Positions 33,294 through 46,506 of a stretch of 64,000 nt of DNA are shown in pieces. The DNA is from Desmodesmus armatus. Taxonomy: Eukaryota; Chlorophyta; Chlorophyceae; Sphaeropleales; Scenedesmaceae. How positions within the stretch are numbered: position 1 is the first letter of the stretch; each line of letters begins with the position of its first letter. The stretch spans positions 124,001 to 188,000 of the forward strand of contig VIIQ02000120.1 of NCBI GenBank assembly GCA_007449985.2, written 5' to 3'. The position numbers were made by a program, and so were the translations under genes. A model generated the notes under the pieces. That model saw only the letters and a program-made list of their open reading frames with translations, was not told the DNA's origin and did no database searches.

Positions 33294-35684
33294 ATGTCTC
33301 TTGCCTCGCTGCCAGATGAGGTCCTCAAGCTCGTGATGCAGCATGTGCCTCTCAAGGACAGGCTCACCAGCTGCTGCTTCGTCAACAGGAGGCTGCATGC
33401 TGCAGCAGTAGCAGCGATGGAGGAGCTAGTGCTTGGGGACTGGAGGAGCGTACCCACGGAGGATCAGGTTTCAGTCAGGTCACAAGCGAGCTCTCAGTCG
33501 TTTCAGAAGTGGCTGGATACCTACGGACAGCAGCTCACCTGCCTGAAGCTGCGTGACTTTCGCAGCCCGCTCAAGCGCCTGCCCTGCCCCAACCTGGTAG
33601 AGCTGAAGCTCAACGACTGCAACGTACAGCTGGGAACAACAGCAGATGGCCAGCCAGGTGTGATCCAGGGCTGCTTGAAGCTAAAGACGTTGGTGCTTCA
33701 GTGTAACATCTTGGATGTACCAGATGCTGCTGTAGACAGCCTGTCGCACCTTGTGCACCTAGAAGGGCTGCATGTAGGCCTCAAACAACGTGGCCTTTAC
33801 TTTGATCGGCCTGTTATCATGTCACGTGGCACCCTTCCTTGTTTGACTCGCCTCACGAGCCTCAATTTCTATGGTGCCGCAGCCGAGAACCTTGCCCAGC
33901 TGGGGCTACTCACAAACCTGCAGGAGCTGTCCTTGAAAAGTGACAGTATGCTTGCAGTAGGTCCCAGCAGTGTGCCAGGCTTGGTGTTTCCTGCATCGCT
34001 ACTGTCCCTTGATCTGACAATGGATATCGAGCCTGCAATCCTGTCCTTGTGCCCCACAAGCCTGCAGTATCTGTGGATTGATGGTGTTGGAAGGGCCCCG
34101 CCGAGGGGCCTGGTTCTTTCTTGTGTGGCATGGCTCAGCTGCAGCAGCTGACTCAGCTGTATCTTGACACCCGTGGCACCCGCAACTGGCCTCTTCCTGG
34201 TCCTGCATACTCAGCCCTCACAGCCAGCAGCAACTTGGTGTGTCTTGTGCTGAGGTTTGTTAGTCCCCCTGGACGGGTGTGGTCGCATATGTTTCCGGCA
34301 GCACAAAGGCTCCTCACCTCACTTACCTCCAAATTGATTTTATGGGCGAGGATTGGGATGCTCCTACTGGGCACTCTGATTGGGGACCAGCTGACGTGTC
34401 CAGCCTTGTGAGCTGCTGCCCCAACCTGTGCTCGATGGAAACCATGTATCTGCAAGTTGGGGCGCATGTGTCAGAGCTGCACAAGCTCACAGGCTTGACC
34501 AAGCTGGGGGCGATGTTTGATGGTGGTGATCTGCTAGTGTGTCAGGAGTCGTTGAAGGGCTTGGCAGCTTTGGCAAAGCTGCAGTATCTGTCCTTCGAGT
34601 TTAGCGACCAGCTGACTGTGGCGTCGCTGCTGCCCCTCACAAGCCTCACAGCTCTCACAGAGTTTGAGTGCCACTGGCTTCCCGGCCTGGACGATGGGGA
34701 GGATGACTCGGACTTCGGCTTCAAACAAACGGTGAGCAGCAGCCCCTGATTCTCTGATACCCACCTTCCTGGGAGTCCCGACATTGTTTAGTGATTGCAT
34801 GGTTGCAGCACAGCGTGGCAGCGCGAGGGAATGCTGGCCATACTATGGCATGGGCAATATGGCCTCAGAACATATCGCATGTGCGTGAAGTACAGCACTG
34901 GTAGTGCCTGCAAGTGCCTGTGCTGATGCTTGCGCCACTAGTGCTTTGCAACTCGCACTAGGTGGCTACCTCCCTGGTTCTGAAATGATGCATGCTTCGC
35001 AACTTTTGCTGTGCTGTATTGGCGCAGCTTCCAGAGCAGTCAGCAATGCGATGCATGCCTGTACCGGCTCACTCAATGCTTCCTTACGTTGCGTGTCTGC
35101 TGCAGGCCAGCACGGACTCCCCTGTGTGGCTACAGATGCTGACGCGTTGTTTAGAATCCAACTGCCGGCCTGCAGCCCTGCATAGCCTTGCACAGCAGCT
35201 GGCTGGGCCAGAGGCAGCTACTGTTCACCGGGCAGTGACCTTAGACCAGCAACAGCTGCTGCTGGCGCACCAGCTGCAGCTTGACAGAGAGTGTGAGCGT
35301 GCTGACGAGCAAGGCCAGCAGCTTGAAGACCAGGCGGCCACAGCAAAGCAGCAGGCTGTGCAGATTACTGGCCTGCAGAGCCAGCTGTCAGCACAACAGC
35401 AGGTCTCAGCACAGCAGGGTGCTCATATCAACTTCCTGCAGGGACAGTTGTCAGCACAGCAGCAGGCCACAGCACAGCACAACGCGCATGTTGCTTACCT
35501 GCAGGGGCAGCTGTTCACGCAGCAAGGGGTTCTGGCACAGCAGGCTGCACAGATTGCTGGGCTGCAGGGGCAGCTATCAGCACAACAGCATGCTGCGGCA
35601 CAGCAGGGTGCTCAGACTGCAGGGCAGCTGCAAGCGCTGCAGTCACAGCTGTATGACTTGCTACAGCAGCAGCAGCAGCAGTGA
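33294..35684 (+). CDS. F-box/LRR protein, paralogue 1 (two apparent frameshifts)
   Basis: Exon 1 (33294-34731) opens with an F-box-like motif (MSLASLPDEVLKLVMQHVPL then KDRLTSCCFVNRRLHAAA), the type that binds SKP1 in SCF ubiquitin ligases. Irregular leucine-rich repeats follow (NLVELKLNDC, HLEGLHVGL, NLQELSLKSD, KLQYLSFEF). Exon 2 (35106-35684) begins STDSPVWLQMLTRCLESNC, then HSLAQQLAG, and ends in a long Gln-rich coiled coil of repeated GLQGQLSAQQ-type units. The intron is phase 0, as in the paralogues. Conserved protein continues only if the frame shifts by one base near 34090-34105 (into GPAEGPGSFLCGMAQ-like text) and again near 34310 (into PHLTYLQIDF). Without those shifts the frame ends at 34151. 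Substrate binding through LRR and coiled coil is inferred from domain order. Confidence 0.75.
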
Positions 35685-36792
35685 TAGCGCATGCTGTGCA
35701 TGGGGCTGCCTAGAACTGTAAGTGTCTTGCCCCTTTTGTGACAGCAATGGCACCTTGCACATGATAGCTGTGTTGTGCCAAGGCCTGAGGGCTATGATAG
35801 CCCAGCTTAGGGCCGTACAGCTAGGGGGCTCCCGCCGCCTTCCGGTAAGGGGCAATGGCCATGTTTGCTGTGCCTTTACAACTCTGCATGTGTGCCATCG
35901 TGTGCGGCACCTGGCAGTGTTACTGTGTCGTGTTGGGTGTTATGATGTGTTGTGATGTGTTTTGATGTTCATACTTCTGGCTGGGGTGGCAGATGGATGT
36001 CGAATGGTTTTGGGGTCAAAGGGGCCGCACTTAGCGGTAAAAGCAGTGGGGCTGTTGTTCCCCTGCGAGTTCTGCGGCACTTGGGGCCGTCTCACTTGCA
36101 CAGCACTGCATGCATCATGCCGACCCAGCTGAGGATTGTGAATGGCCAATTGCATTGGGGGCGGCAGAGGGCATGCACATCATCTTGTGTTGACGCCGTG
36201 ACTTGTGTGCATGCCTGCATCTGCCATGCCAGCGATGGCGTCAGGTGATGTGTGCGCCATGTATGCTGGTGCCTGCCAGGCTGGGCCAGGTGTTTTGGGC
36301 ATGTGTGCGGGGCCTGTGGGCGTGAGTGAGTGCCACTGTCTGCTCTGCAGAACTCACATTCGCCTGTGGAAAATGTCTGGTCTCTCCGTCTTTCCTGCAC
36401 ACTGCAAATTGGCTTTGCATGGGTGGCAGGAGTGTATGTAGTGTACACACTCCACTGGCTGTAACCACATATGTAGCAGCAGAACCCAGCCTGGCCTGAT
36501 GGCAGCTGCCATTGCCTGCAGGGATCCTTCTGGGAACGGCTTATGAGCTCCAAAAAAAGCGCTGACAGACCCATGATGCTGCCTTACACCTGCTCTACAT
36601 CAACAAGTGCAGATTTCTGCCAATGTCTGCAGCTGTCAGATTCAAATTACGGATTGAGTTAAGCGCCGAAAAACAGCTCCTAGACGTGTCACAGCGCGAT
36701 GTCTTTGTACAATAGCTACGATACGTGTGACATGCAAACAGACAGACACACATGTTCAAAGATCGAGATCAACATCTCCCTGCTCTGGCATC
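35685..36792. other. Intergenic between paralogues 1 and 2
   Basis: A TGTAA poly(A)-type word lies at 35717-35721, 33 bases past the stop of paralogue 1. Nothing else is recognisable in this 1.1 kb. Confidence 0.45.
35717..35721 (+). promoter_or_regulatory. Candidate UGUAA poly(A) signal of F-box/LRR paralogue 1
   Basis: TGTAA occurs just past the stop codon of paralogue 1. The position suits a short 3' UTR, but the word alone is weak evidence. Confidence 0.4.
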
Positions 36793-38792
36793 ATGTCTCG
36801 TCTTGCTTCGTTGCCAGACGAGGTGCTCAAGCTTGTGATGCAATATGTTCCCGTTGAGTATCGGCTGAGCAGCTGCTGCCTGGTGAACAGTAGACTGCAT
36901 GCCGCAGCAGTAGCAGCAACGCAGGACCTGCAGCTGTGCTTTGGTCAACATGGCTTACGGCCCCGTCATCCAGATGTCTGTGTCAAGTGGTTGTTGCACT
37001 ACGGGGAGCATCTGACTAGCCTAGGCTTGTACGGCTTTCCTCAGCCCCTTCAGTACCTGCCCTGCCCTGAGCTCTTGGAGCTCTCCCTGAGCAATGCGTC
37101 CAGCGTGCAATTGGGGCCAGGAGCAGACGGCACTCCAGGTGTGATCCAGAGCTGCTCCAAGCTGACATTGCTAGAGCTGCAGGGAGTCCATGACACGTCA
37201 GCAACAGGTGCTGTGGTCACCAGTCTATCCAGCCTGATCCACTTGCAGCACCTGGAGTTTTCACTCAAGGACGCATGCGCTCTTTCCAGTGCGACGCTGC
37301 CTCGCATGCAACAGCTGACGTTCTTGGATGCAAAAGGCTTGTCTGTTGACAATGTGCTGCAGCTGGGGGCCCTGACAAACTTGCAGGAGCTCGAACTGCG
37401 TGGCAACTACAACCAAGCTGCAATCGGCCCAAGCAGTATGCCTGGTTTGGTCCTCCCAGCCTCCCTCACTCGGCTAGTGTTGCGGTCGCCAGTGGAGGCA
37501 GGCATACTGTTGATGGTGCCCACAGGGTTGCAGGACTTGTACATTGAGTGTGGTATCAGCGGCCCCGCTGAGGGGCTTGGCTCATTTTTGTCAGGCATGG
37601 CCCGCCTGCAGCATCTGACCTCCCTGTCTGTGTTTCCTCAGTCATTTGGGGGGTTAGAGTGGCCGCTAGCTGGTCCGACATACTCAGCTTTCACAGTCAG
37701 CAGCAGCTTGGAGTCGCTTGTGTTGCATGGTATGAACTTTCCTAAAGTGTGTGGCAGTACGTGTTCCCTGCAACACACCAGCTACCGCACCTCACCCACT
37801 TCTGTGTGGATAACGATTGCATGTGGGGTGATGACCCTCTGCCCTCGGCTTGGGGTGCAACAGATGTGGCTAGCCTTGTCAGCTGCTGCCCCAACCTGTC
37901 CTTTATCCAGGACATCAACCTCAGGCCGGGGGCACATGTGTCCGAGCTGCAGAAGCTAAAGGACTTGGATCACATTGATGAGGTGTTTTGCTGCAAGGAC
38001 GGCATGGTGGCATTTGAGCAGTCACTGGAAGGGCTGGCGCTTATCACACAGCTCCGGGGCCTCAGTATCGCGTTTGACTGCGAGGACTTGTCGGCGGCCT
38101 CCCTGCTGCCCCTCACCAAGCTGACAGCGCTGACCTCCTTCTCGGCCAGAATCCCTGTTCGGGATGACGAGGTTCTGCAGCTGGATATGAGCTCTCCACA
38201 GGTAAATGTACAAAACAGGCTGTTAGAGGGGCAGCGGTTTGGGTTAGGTGGTGGTGAGCGGTTGCAACATGCCTAACAAGTGCACACTGGCAGGGTACTG
38301 CGGGCGTGTTCAGACATGTGACTGACCATGTTTTGCAGCTCCTATCGAGCTTCGCCCTGGCACCCACAGTGCTAACTATCCTCCATCACTCTGTGTGTGC
38401 TGCAGGGTGCTCCTGATGTGTGGCTGCAGCTGCTGGAGCGCTCCGCTACAGAACCTGGCTGCCAGCCCACAGCCCTGCGCAGCCTGGCGCAGCAGCTGGC
38501 CGAGCAAAGAGCCGCATCAGCACAGCAGCTAGCAGGGCTGGGAGACCTTGTCACACAGCAGGGTCAACAGCTCACAGCACAGCAGCAGGTGATAGCTGGG
38601 CAGCAGCAGCGGATCGACGTGCAAGAGCAGCAGCTGTCAGCACAGCAGCAAGAGATAGCTGGGCAGCACCAGCAGATCGCCGTGCAGGGGCAACAGCTGT
38701 CAGCACAGCAGCAGGTTGCAGCAGAGCAAGGGGCGCGCATTGCAGCCTTGGAGGGTCAGCTGCAAGCGCTGCTACAGCGTCACCCGCTCTGA
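36793..38792 (+). CDS. F-box/LRR protein, paralogue 2 (one apparent frameshift)
   Basis: The start is placed at 36793 (MSRLASLPDEVLKLVMQYV) because all paralogues begin at this motif; an in-frame ATG at 36727 would add 22 residues the others lack. Exon 1 (36793-38201) encodes the F-box and LRRs (LTSLGLYGFPQPLQYLPCPE, NLQELELRGN, LQHLTSLSVF). Exon 2 (38406-38792) begins GAPDVWLQLLERSATEPGCQ, then LRSLAQQLAEQ, then Gln-rich coiled coil ending LEGQLQALLQRHPL. One base must be skipped near 37745-37750 to pass from LHGMNFPK into VWQYVFPATHQLPHL. The unshifted frame stops at 37959. It lies between the two most similar neighbours, as expected of tandem duplication. Confidence 0.78.
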
Positions 38793-39892
38793 GCAGATGT
38801 TGTTGACTGCCACCCTGGCAGCAGCTGGCTTGAGCAAGGCCAGCAATGCATGGTGTTGGGTTTTTCGGGGTTGTCCTTGCTTTGTGGGGTCACTTGGTGT
38901 TGCTGTGACCTGCAGCCTTAGGGCACATGAACGGCTGTTCGTTTGGACTTGACTCAGACTGACTCTTGTTGTGGCTGTATGTGCACAGTGGATCGTAACC
39001 TGGGTAGCGGTCTGTGTGCCGGCAACTGTGGTTGTATGTGTTCAGAGCTGCCCAGTTATGATTCTGTCATCAGGTGGTGCCGCTGCTTTGTGCACAGCTT
39101 GACCACAACCGTACACCGGCAGTGTCCGTGATATCAACGCATGGCTGACATGAGCTCTTGAGCCTCATAGCTACAGGTGTAACTTTGATTTGATTTGTGT
39201 CTCAGACACGACGGTCGAGTGAGTGGAGCCTACTGCATGCCCTCAGGGCACCGGGTGCTGGGGCACTGTGTTGCTTATGGTTGAGAGTGTTGTGTGGGCT
39301 TAACACGACTCCTTGTCTCTGTGATTGCGCATCTGTGTACTATGCTGTGACAGTGTTGACTGCCTTGGTTGTGCTACCTTGATGCTGCTGCCTGCATGGC
39401 ACTGTTGCGCATGACTGACTGGGGGAGTTGCAGGTGTTGCCTGTGCCGTGGCTGTGCTGACAAGTGCATCAAGCAACTGCAGTGTTGCAGCACCACATCT
39501 GTTGTCTGCTGTTCCTTGGAGGGAGTGACCTGTCAAGCATGATTGTCAAAGGGAGGTAAAATTAACCCCCGATGTCGCCATGTCGCCCACGGTCATACAC
39601 CAACAGTAGGACAAGTTGTGCAGGATTGATGCTGCGGCGGCTTTTAGTTATCTTTTGTATAATGGCCAACCGCAGCCAAAAAAGCTGCCCCTTCTTCAAA
39701 CAACTGCAGCTGTGCAGGTGCAGCTGATGAATTTCAACCGCCAGGCTGTAGCAACCATTAGTCAGGCACGGACAGTGAGCAGCGCCAACTCGCGGAACAG
39801 TTATAATTGTGTCTCTTCCTCACTTTCTCTTTTTCCTGTCGGCGTTTATCTTCCTGTCCTAATCTTGTCTGACCTTGTCGCCGACTCTCCTT
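38793..39892. other. Intergenic between paralogues 2 and 3
   Basis: No gene recognised. Paralogue 3 should have its F-box and first LRRs in or just after this stretch, but I see no trace of them. Confidence 0.45.
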
Positions 39893-41465
39893 TCTTGCCT
39901 TCGCACTGGCACACTTGCATGTGGAGAGCCTATCGCTTGACAGCCTGCTACAACTGGCTGCCCTCACCAGTTTGAAGGAGCTCAATCTGTTTGCCGCTGA
40001 TGGCATTACTGTTGGCCCCCACAGCGTGCCTGGCTTCACCCTCCCTGGCTCTCTCACACACCTCGTTTTGGCAGCACAAGTAGAGGCAGAGATCCTGTCG
40101 GTCGCCCCGGCAAGCTTGCGGCATTTGACACTCTCGCACTATGGGTGTGTGGTGAAGGGACCCACTGACGGGCCAGGGTCATTTCTGTCTTGCATTGCTC
40201 GGCTGCAGCACTTGACTGAGCTGCAGATACAGTGTTCCGGGGGTATCACCTCGCTCGTCACTTGGCCCCCTCCTGGTCCTGCATACTCAGCTCTCACGGC
40301 CAGCAGTCACCTTGTATCTCTCGAACTTGACGTGCATCAGTGGGGGGCTGTATGGCAGTATGTGTTCTTTACAGGACACAAGCTGCCCCATCTCACCAGC
40401 TTGTGTAGTGACGTGGAAGCTGGAGATCTGGAATGGTTCCAGGCCTCTGCATGGGGTGCAGCAGATGTGTCTAGCCTTGTCAGCTGCTGCCCCAACCTGC
40501 GCACAATTGATGCCATCTGCGTGCAACATGGCCCGCATGTCTCTGAGCTGCACAAGCTCACAGCCTTGACCAGCTTGCATGTGGTTTACCTGTACGATTG
40601 GATGTCAGCTGTTGCGGAGTCCCTGAAGGGCCTGGCAGCTATCACACAGATGTGATGCCTTCATGTTTGGCTGGACCTCGATTACACCCAAGAAGCCGAG
40701 GTGCCCAAGGCCCTGCTGCCACTCACCAGTCTCACAGCACTCACATCCTTCAGGGCTGAGGGGTACGACGAGTGTTACACAGGAGTCAACTTCAAGGCCA
40801 CACAGGTAAAAATCTTTGTAGGAGGGGGCGTACGGGAGAGCGCCCTTATAGGTGACAGATATGCAATTGCACACTGGCATTGTATGTATATGTGTGCTGC
40901 ATGAAGGAGTTTTCTATGTGTCAGTTTCTTTGGCATGATTGACAATATGTCATTGGTTCGGTGTCACTAGCGCTGCCAGGTTACACAGCTGCTGCTGGTC
41001 TACTAATATGTGCCCTTCAAGTTCACACCCGGCTATGTGGCATTGCTCACTGTCCTTTCTGTTTGCTGTTTTCACATGTGACCAGCAGGATGGCTCCGTT
41101 CCTGATGTGTGGCTGCAGCTGCTGCAGCACTGCACAAAAGACCCCGACCCAGCTGAAGATGCCAGCGATGATTTTGACAGCGAGCCTGAGCAAGTCAAAG
41201 CCATGCACACGCTGGCTCTGCGGGCGCTGGAAAACAAAACAAAGCAGCAGCAGCGCAGCAGCTGGCTGATTACAAAGCAGCAGCAGCGCGGCAGGTGGCT
41301 GAGCTCCAGGCGCTTGTTACACAGCAACAGCAGCGCATTTCGGCCCAGCAGCAGCTGATTGCCACCCAGCAGCAGCAGCTGTCGGCCCAGCAGCAGGTTG
41401 CAGCGCAGCAGGGTGCCCGCATTGCTTGGTTGGAGCAGCAGCTGCCGCAGCGGCAGCTCATGTAA
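39893..41465 (+). pseudogene. F-box/LRR paralogue 3, 5'-truncated and disrupted
   Basis: Similarity to the family begins in the middle of the LRR region (LHVESLSLDSLLQLAALTSL at about 39910). The F-box and about 200 N-terminal residues are missing. LRR text continues to a TGA at 40653-40655, at a position where paralogues have an ordinary codon (GLAAITQ then stop, then LHVWLDLDY). After it, PKALLPLTSLTALTSF continues in frame to a donor at 40806. Exon 2 (41089-41465) starts DGSVPDVWLQLLQHCTKDP and needs a one-base shift near 41235-41245 to reach the Gln-rich coiled coil ending LEQQLPQRQLM. Three independent lesions, including loss of the start, make this a pseudogene more firmly than any other copy here. 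Confidence 0.75.
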
Positions 41466-42943
41466 GCATGGGCATGGGCACCCACGCAGGCACTCGGGGT
41501 TATATATGCTGGTTGGGGGCGATGGAGTCATGTGAAGTGAGTTTACCTGGCTAGTGGTTTGTCAGGTGTTGCAGTAGCATGCAGGCTGGGGCAAAGCATG
41601 CCCTTATGTCGAGGATGTGTTGCACCCGTTGTATTTTTCACTTGTACTTGTAGATGCATATCAGTGGTTGGCTGCGATGCAGCAACTGTGCAAGATGTGC
41701 CAGCTTCAGAGTCTGTGGCTAGTGCAACAGCAACAATAGGATGGCAAGGGGACAGAATTGGCTGTCTGCACAGGGTGCGTGCTTGTGGCGATGTAAGCCC
41801 TTCGGGCATCCTTCAACTGCACTGCATGTTGAGGGGCTTCGCTTGTTAGACGTGGGCTCTCTTCTGTGAAGATGTTGTGCATCATGGTGCCATGTCGGAG
41901 TGAGCGCCGTGCTATCAGCAGGCCAAGTGGGGCAAGCATATTCAGCTGCACAAGTGCGCCGGTGTGTGTGGTGTTGGGCCATAACGTGTGTTGTCCCGTC
42001 TGGAAGCCTAGCCTGAGCGCAAAAGAGGTTGTTTGTGCTGCTGTCAATGTGACGCATGGCTATGAGGTGCATGACTTCACAATGACAACATAACTGTACA
42101 ATCGATGAGTTTGCAAGATAAGCTGTCTTGACACCCAGGCCACTCCTTGTGACCGCCTTGGTGCATTGTGCAACTGGTCAGGCGCAGTGCGTAGGTGTGA
42201 AGCCCAGTCACAGACACACGACTTGCAGAACGACCAGCTGCAATGCAGTCCATAATGCTTGCTGAGCCCTGAGTTGCAAGGGCTCTCATATCTGTGCACA
42301 CCAAGCATGCTTGTGAACATGGGAGCGTAATCCAGCAGAGTGGTGATGATGAAGGCAAGGTTACTGCTCATCAGTTCAGGGCTGCTTGTGGATAGTTGAA
42401 GATGCAGGGCTGCCCCTGTCTCAACACTTGCGGCAAAATGCAAGGAGAGCCAACACAGTCACCCAAACCATGGCAAGCATATCCCAGTATGGTCTGCGGG
42501 CTGTGATGTGGAGTACAAGCTGCTGAAACATGTGGGTTGGACCCATCTACTTGCCGCAAAGATCATAAACTCCCAGGCAGCACTGCCTGCAGGCAGCAGC
42601 AGTTAGGTCAAGGGGGCACGTTTGGTGCACGGATTGGAATAACTGTTCTCGCCTTTCAAACGTGTAACAGATATGAGAGAGTGTACTTGTAACCCTGGTG
42701 TCATCGCGCCACAGTGCAAGTGGCTGGCCACACGAGTCAATGGGTTGTTTGACTCCAGGTTGTAGCAGCAGGGTGTAGCAGGGCGCAGCAAGCAGCAGCG
42801 CAACAGTTTGGGGCTTACGTCAAAATCGAACCGTTATATCTCACACAGTGCGACGTTTCCTGCTTTCCAGTGGTGTTCTCTTTGAGGTGTGATCAACGGG
42901 ACGGGACCACCTCCCACGTTTCCTTCCCCGTCAGTCTGGCATT
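41466..42943. other. Intergenic between paralogues 3 and 4
   Basis: About 1.5 kb with only mutually overlapping short frames. No motif, RNA gene or repeat array recognised. Confidence 0.45.
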
Positions 42944-44900
42944 ATGTCGGGCCTCGAGTCGCTTCCAGACGAGGTGGCCAAGCTTGTGATGCAGCATGTG
43001 CCCCTGAAAGACCGCCTCACCAGCTGCTGCCTGGTCAGCAGTAGACTGCACGCAGCAGCAATGGCAGCGACTCAGGAGCTGAAGCTATCCTTTGGGACGC
43101 ACGTCGGCAGAGGTCTGGTGTCACCAGATCAAAGCGACAGCGTCTTGGAGTGGCTGTCCCACTATGGGCAGCATCTGAATCGCCTAGACCTCAGCTGGTT
43201 TCCCCAGCCACTACGCCAGCTCAGCTGCCCCAACCTACTGGAGCTGGAGCTTGATGAAGAGTGCAAGGTGCAGCTGGGACCAGCACCAGATGGTTCACAA
43301 GGTGTGGTTCATGGCTGCCCCAAGCTGACTTCCCTGGAGCTGTCATGTGACATCCTCGACATCCGTGATATTGATAACAGTAATATCACGCGTCTGCTTG
43401 ATGGCTGTTTGTCCATCCTGGTGGACCTCCAACACCTAAGCATTCATCCTGTAGGGAACCCAGCTGTCTGGGGGAATATTGACGGTCTATCAGACATGAC
43501 CCTGCCTTCCTTGGCACACCTCACACACCTGAATGTTCGGGACCTTTCAAAGAAGAATCTTGCTCAGTTGGGTGGCTTCAGCAACCTGCAGGAGCTTGCC
43601 TTGACAGCAGCCTATGGTGACTTTATCGGCCCTGGCTGTGTCCCTGGCTTGGCATTCCCTGCATCTCTTACAAGTCTGTGGACTTATGATCAGGGGATGG
43701 AGTCGGAGCTGTTGTCTTTGCTCCCAGTAGGATTGAAGCACCTGTGTATTCATGGTCGAGTAACAGGTCCCACTTCAGGGCCCGGCTCACTGTTGGCCGG
43801 TTTTGCTCGGCTTCAGCAGCTGGTATTCCTTGATGTGTGTATTGGCGGGTGGCCGCCTGCTGGTCCTGCATACTCAGCACTCACTGCCAGCAGCTGCTTA
43901 GAGTGGCTCAGATTGGCCTGGGTTAGCTGCCTCCCCGCAGCGGTTTGGCCGCACGTATTCCCCGCTGCACGCACGCTGCCGCACTTGACATGCTTACAGT
44001 TCCCAGACGGCGGTTACGGACGGCCACCTGGTGTGCCGTCCGCGTTCGGTGCCGTGGATATGGAGAGCCTTGTGCGCTGCTGCCCCAAGCTGTGCTGGCT
44101 TGACGGCGTCTCGATGCAGCATGGCCTGCATGTCTCTGAGCTGCACAAGCTTACTGACTTGACGCAGTTGAACATACGGTATTCTCATGATGACTTGGCA
44201 ATAACTTTGTCGTCCCTGAAGGGCCTAGCAGCTGTCACACAGCTCAAAGCACTTGATGTATCTCTCATCGACAAGGATTTATCTGTGGGCTCTCTGTTGC
44301 CGCTTACCAGCCTTACTGCCCTTACATACTTGCACTGTATTGCTGAGGGGTGTAAATACCCTTACTACGTGCTGGCGTACCTTTCCCATAAGGTGAGTAC
44401 CAAAACATGTGTGTGTGCACAAGGCTTGCTGGTGGGGTCAAAGCTTTAGCCTTCAAGCGGCACACCTTTCACAGCATTTGAACACATGCTTCTGCCAGGC
44501 TTGGTCAGTGCTGAGTGCTGACAAGTCTGTGATTGTGATGCTGTAGGCTGGCTCCTCTGCCCCTGATGTGTGGCTGCAGCTGCTGGAGCGCTGTGTTGCA
44601 GAACCCGACTGCCAGCCCACAACCCTGCGTAGCCTAGCACAGCAGCTGGCTGAGCAGAGGGTGGTGGTGACGCAACAGCAGCAGCAGCTGTCCGACCAGC
44701 AGCAGCGTGTGGTTGCGCAAGAGCAGCTTGCCGCAATGCAGCAGCAGCACATTGCCAACCTGCAGGAGCAGTTTGCAGCGCAGCAGCATGCGGCATCACA
44801 GCAGGCTGCGCTGAATCAAGCATTGGTTGCTGGCATGTGGGAGCAACTGCAGGAGCTGCGTGCTGAGGTGCAGGAGCTGCGGCAGCACCGGCAGCAGTGA
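42944..44900 (+). CDS. F-box/LRR protein, paralogue 4 (intact, about 600 aa)
   Basis: This is the only copy that reads through without repair and so is the reference for the family. Exon 1 (42944-44392, 483 codons) starts MSGLESLPDEVAKLVMQHVP (F-box-like). LRRs follow (HLNRLDLSWFPQPLRQLSCP, KLTSLELSC, NLQELALTAA, GLKHLCIHG, QLKALDVSL). A conserved block reads SLVRCCPKLCWL then LHVSELHKLTDLTQL. Exon 2 (44547-44900) gives AGSSAPDVWLQLLERCVAEP, then LRSLAQQLAEQ and a Gln-rich coiled coil ending LREVQ-like heptads. The intron is phase 0 with donor GTGAGT. The predicted role is a substrate adaptor of an SCF-type ubiquitin ligase, inferred from the F-box plus LRR order. The target is unknown. Confidence 0.85.
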
Positions 44901-46506
44901 GACATGTGGAACCTCTGCAGGTTTTTGTTCGGCCTCGTCGTATGCATGGCTGTGTTGCACCATGTTGTTCAGTGGGTCATGGACAGCAGCTCGGTGCTGC
45001 AAGATCTGTACAATACCCTGCGCTGCAGCCCTTGGGTTATGTGGCCGTCATGCCATACCCAGCTTGCTTGCGGCGCAGGGCCAGCCCATCAACAATGGGC
45101 TCAGTAGATGTGTTGGGAGTCGCGGTAGGGGCACTTGTAGTTGCCACCCCGTGGGTACTGCTTTGCGTGTTAGCTCAGAAGGTGTTGTGCTGGCTTTGAT
45201 GTGTTAGTTGTACAACAGTGTTTCTGCTATGCTTGAAGGACTGACCCGTGTGTGTGCGTGCACGGTATGTGTAGACTGCAGATTTACAACTGAGTCTTGA
45301 AAGCACGATACTATACTCGGTGTGTGTGGCAGTTGCCATGTCTGTGTTTTTTTTTGGGGGGCTGGTCTTGTCTGACGTGTCTTTGCAGGTTCCCTCGGTT
45401 CAGGTGTGCGTCTTTGGCTTACCCAGTCGATCAAGTGTAGAGAGTACCGATTTGCGGTGAAAGTATCTACTTGTAACAACCTCCCCCCCAATACCTTGCA
45501 CTTGCATGGGGCAGCAGCATGCAGTGATTGTGTGCGTGTGCATGCCCTCCGAGTGTCTTCTAGGGCTAGCCTTGGCGTCTCAGATGCCAGGGGAAGCCCA
45601 CAAAGCACTCAAGTTCCGGGTCTAAGCGCCCTGCGTGCACATGTGATTTATGAGCAGTTTCCAAGGACCTCTGGGGCAGTCATAGATCAGCGCACTGGCG
45701 GTTTGAATTTGGTTGTGCGGCGGGGCAGTGCCCGATGTGCAAATCCATGTTGTCCTGAGCTGAATTTGAACCTCTGCAAAACCATTGCCAATGTGGCACA
45801 TGGCCTGGTGTCATATGTCATATGCTTTGACATGGCAATAGGTTGCTTTCAACTGCTTGAGGGCTGTGCAAAGAAGCTAACCAAGTGATTGCACGCTGAT
45901 CACAGTTCATCAGGGTGGGCTGTCCAAGTATTGCACGTCCATATCACGTGCACTGTCCTGCGCATGCCTCCGCTAACTACCAAGTGTTGCATGACTAGTG
46001 CCGGCAAAAGTGGGTTGCCTGTCAGGTAATGCTCAGCTGTGGGATTTACACTCTTTCCCCGCAGCACCTGCTCAACTCAACTTGATTGTTATCGGGCCAA
46101 TCACTGCCAAAGTCCTGACAAGCTCGCCCCGCCCCTCTATGTCTGTTGAAGCTTTGGTTGAGGTAGAGAATAGGACCACCCCAGCAGAGCAACAAGACTT
46201 TGGCTCCTTGAGCAACAAACCTTTGCTTGTAACCACAAGGCAACCACCGGCAGGACCTGGGGGTCTTCAAGCCACTGATCCACCGTAATACAGTGGCTGC
46301 ACTCCTTCAACCCATGCATCAAATTGCAACCAGAATGCAAACACACACTCCATCCAGCTCCCAGCACACGACGCAGCCCCGGCAAACCGCACACGTCTGA
46401 AAAGCCCCCAGAACCACGCTGTCGCATGACAAGGGCAGAGGTCCTCAACCAATGCCTGGCTGCAAGCGCCAAACACAACAGGGGACCAAAATGCTCGCTG
46501 CATGGC
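44901..46506. other. Spacer between convergent paralogues 4 and 5
   Basis: About 1.6 kb between two gene 3' ends. A 160-codon + frame at 45406-45888 has no recognisable motif and is masked by frames on the other strand. I do not annotate it. Confidence 0.45.

Noticed and set aside
45406..45888. 160-codon plus-strand frame between paralogues 4 and 5
   Set aside because: No family motif, no splice or poly(A) context, and another long frame opposes it.
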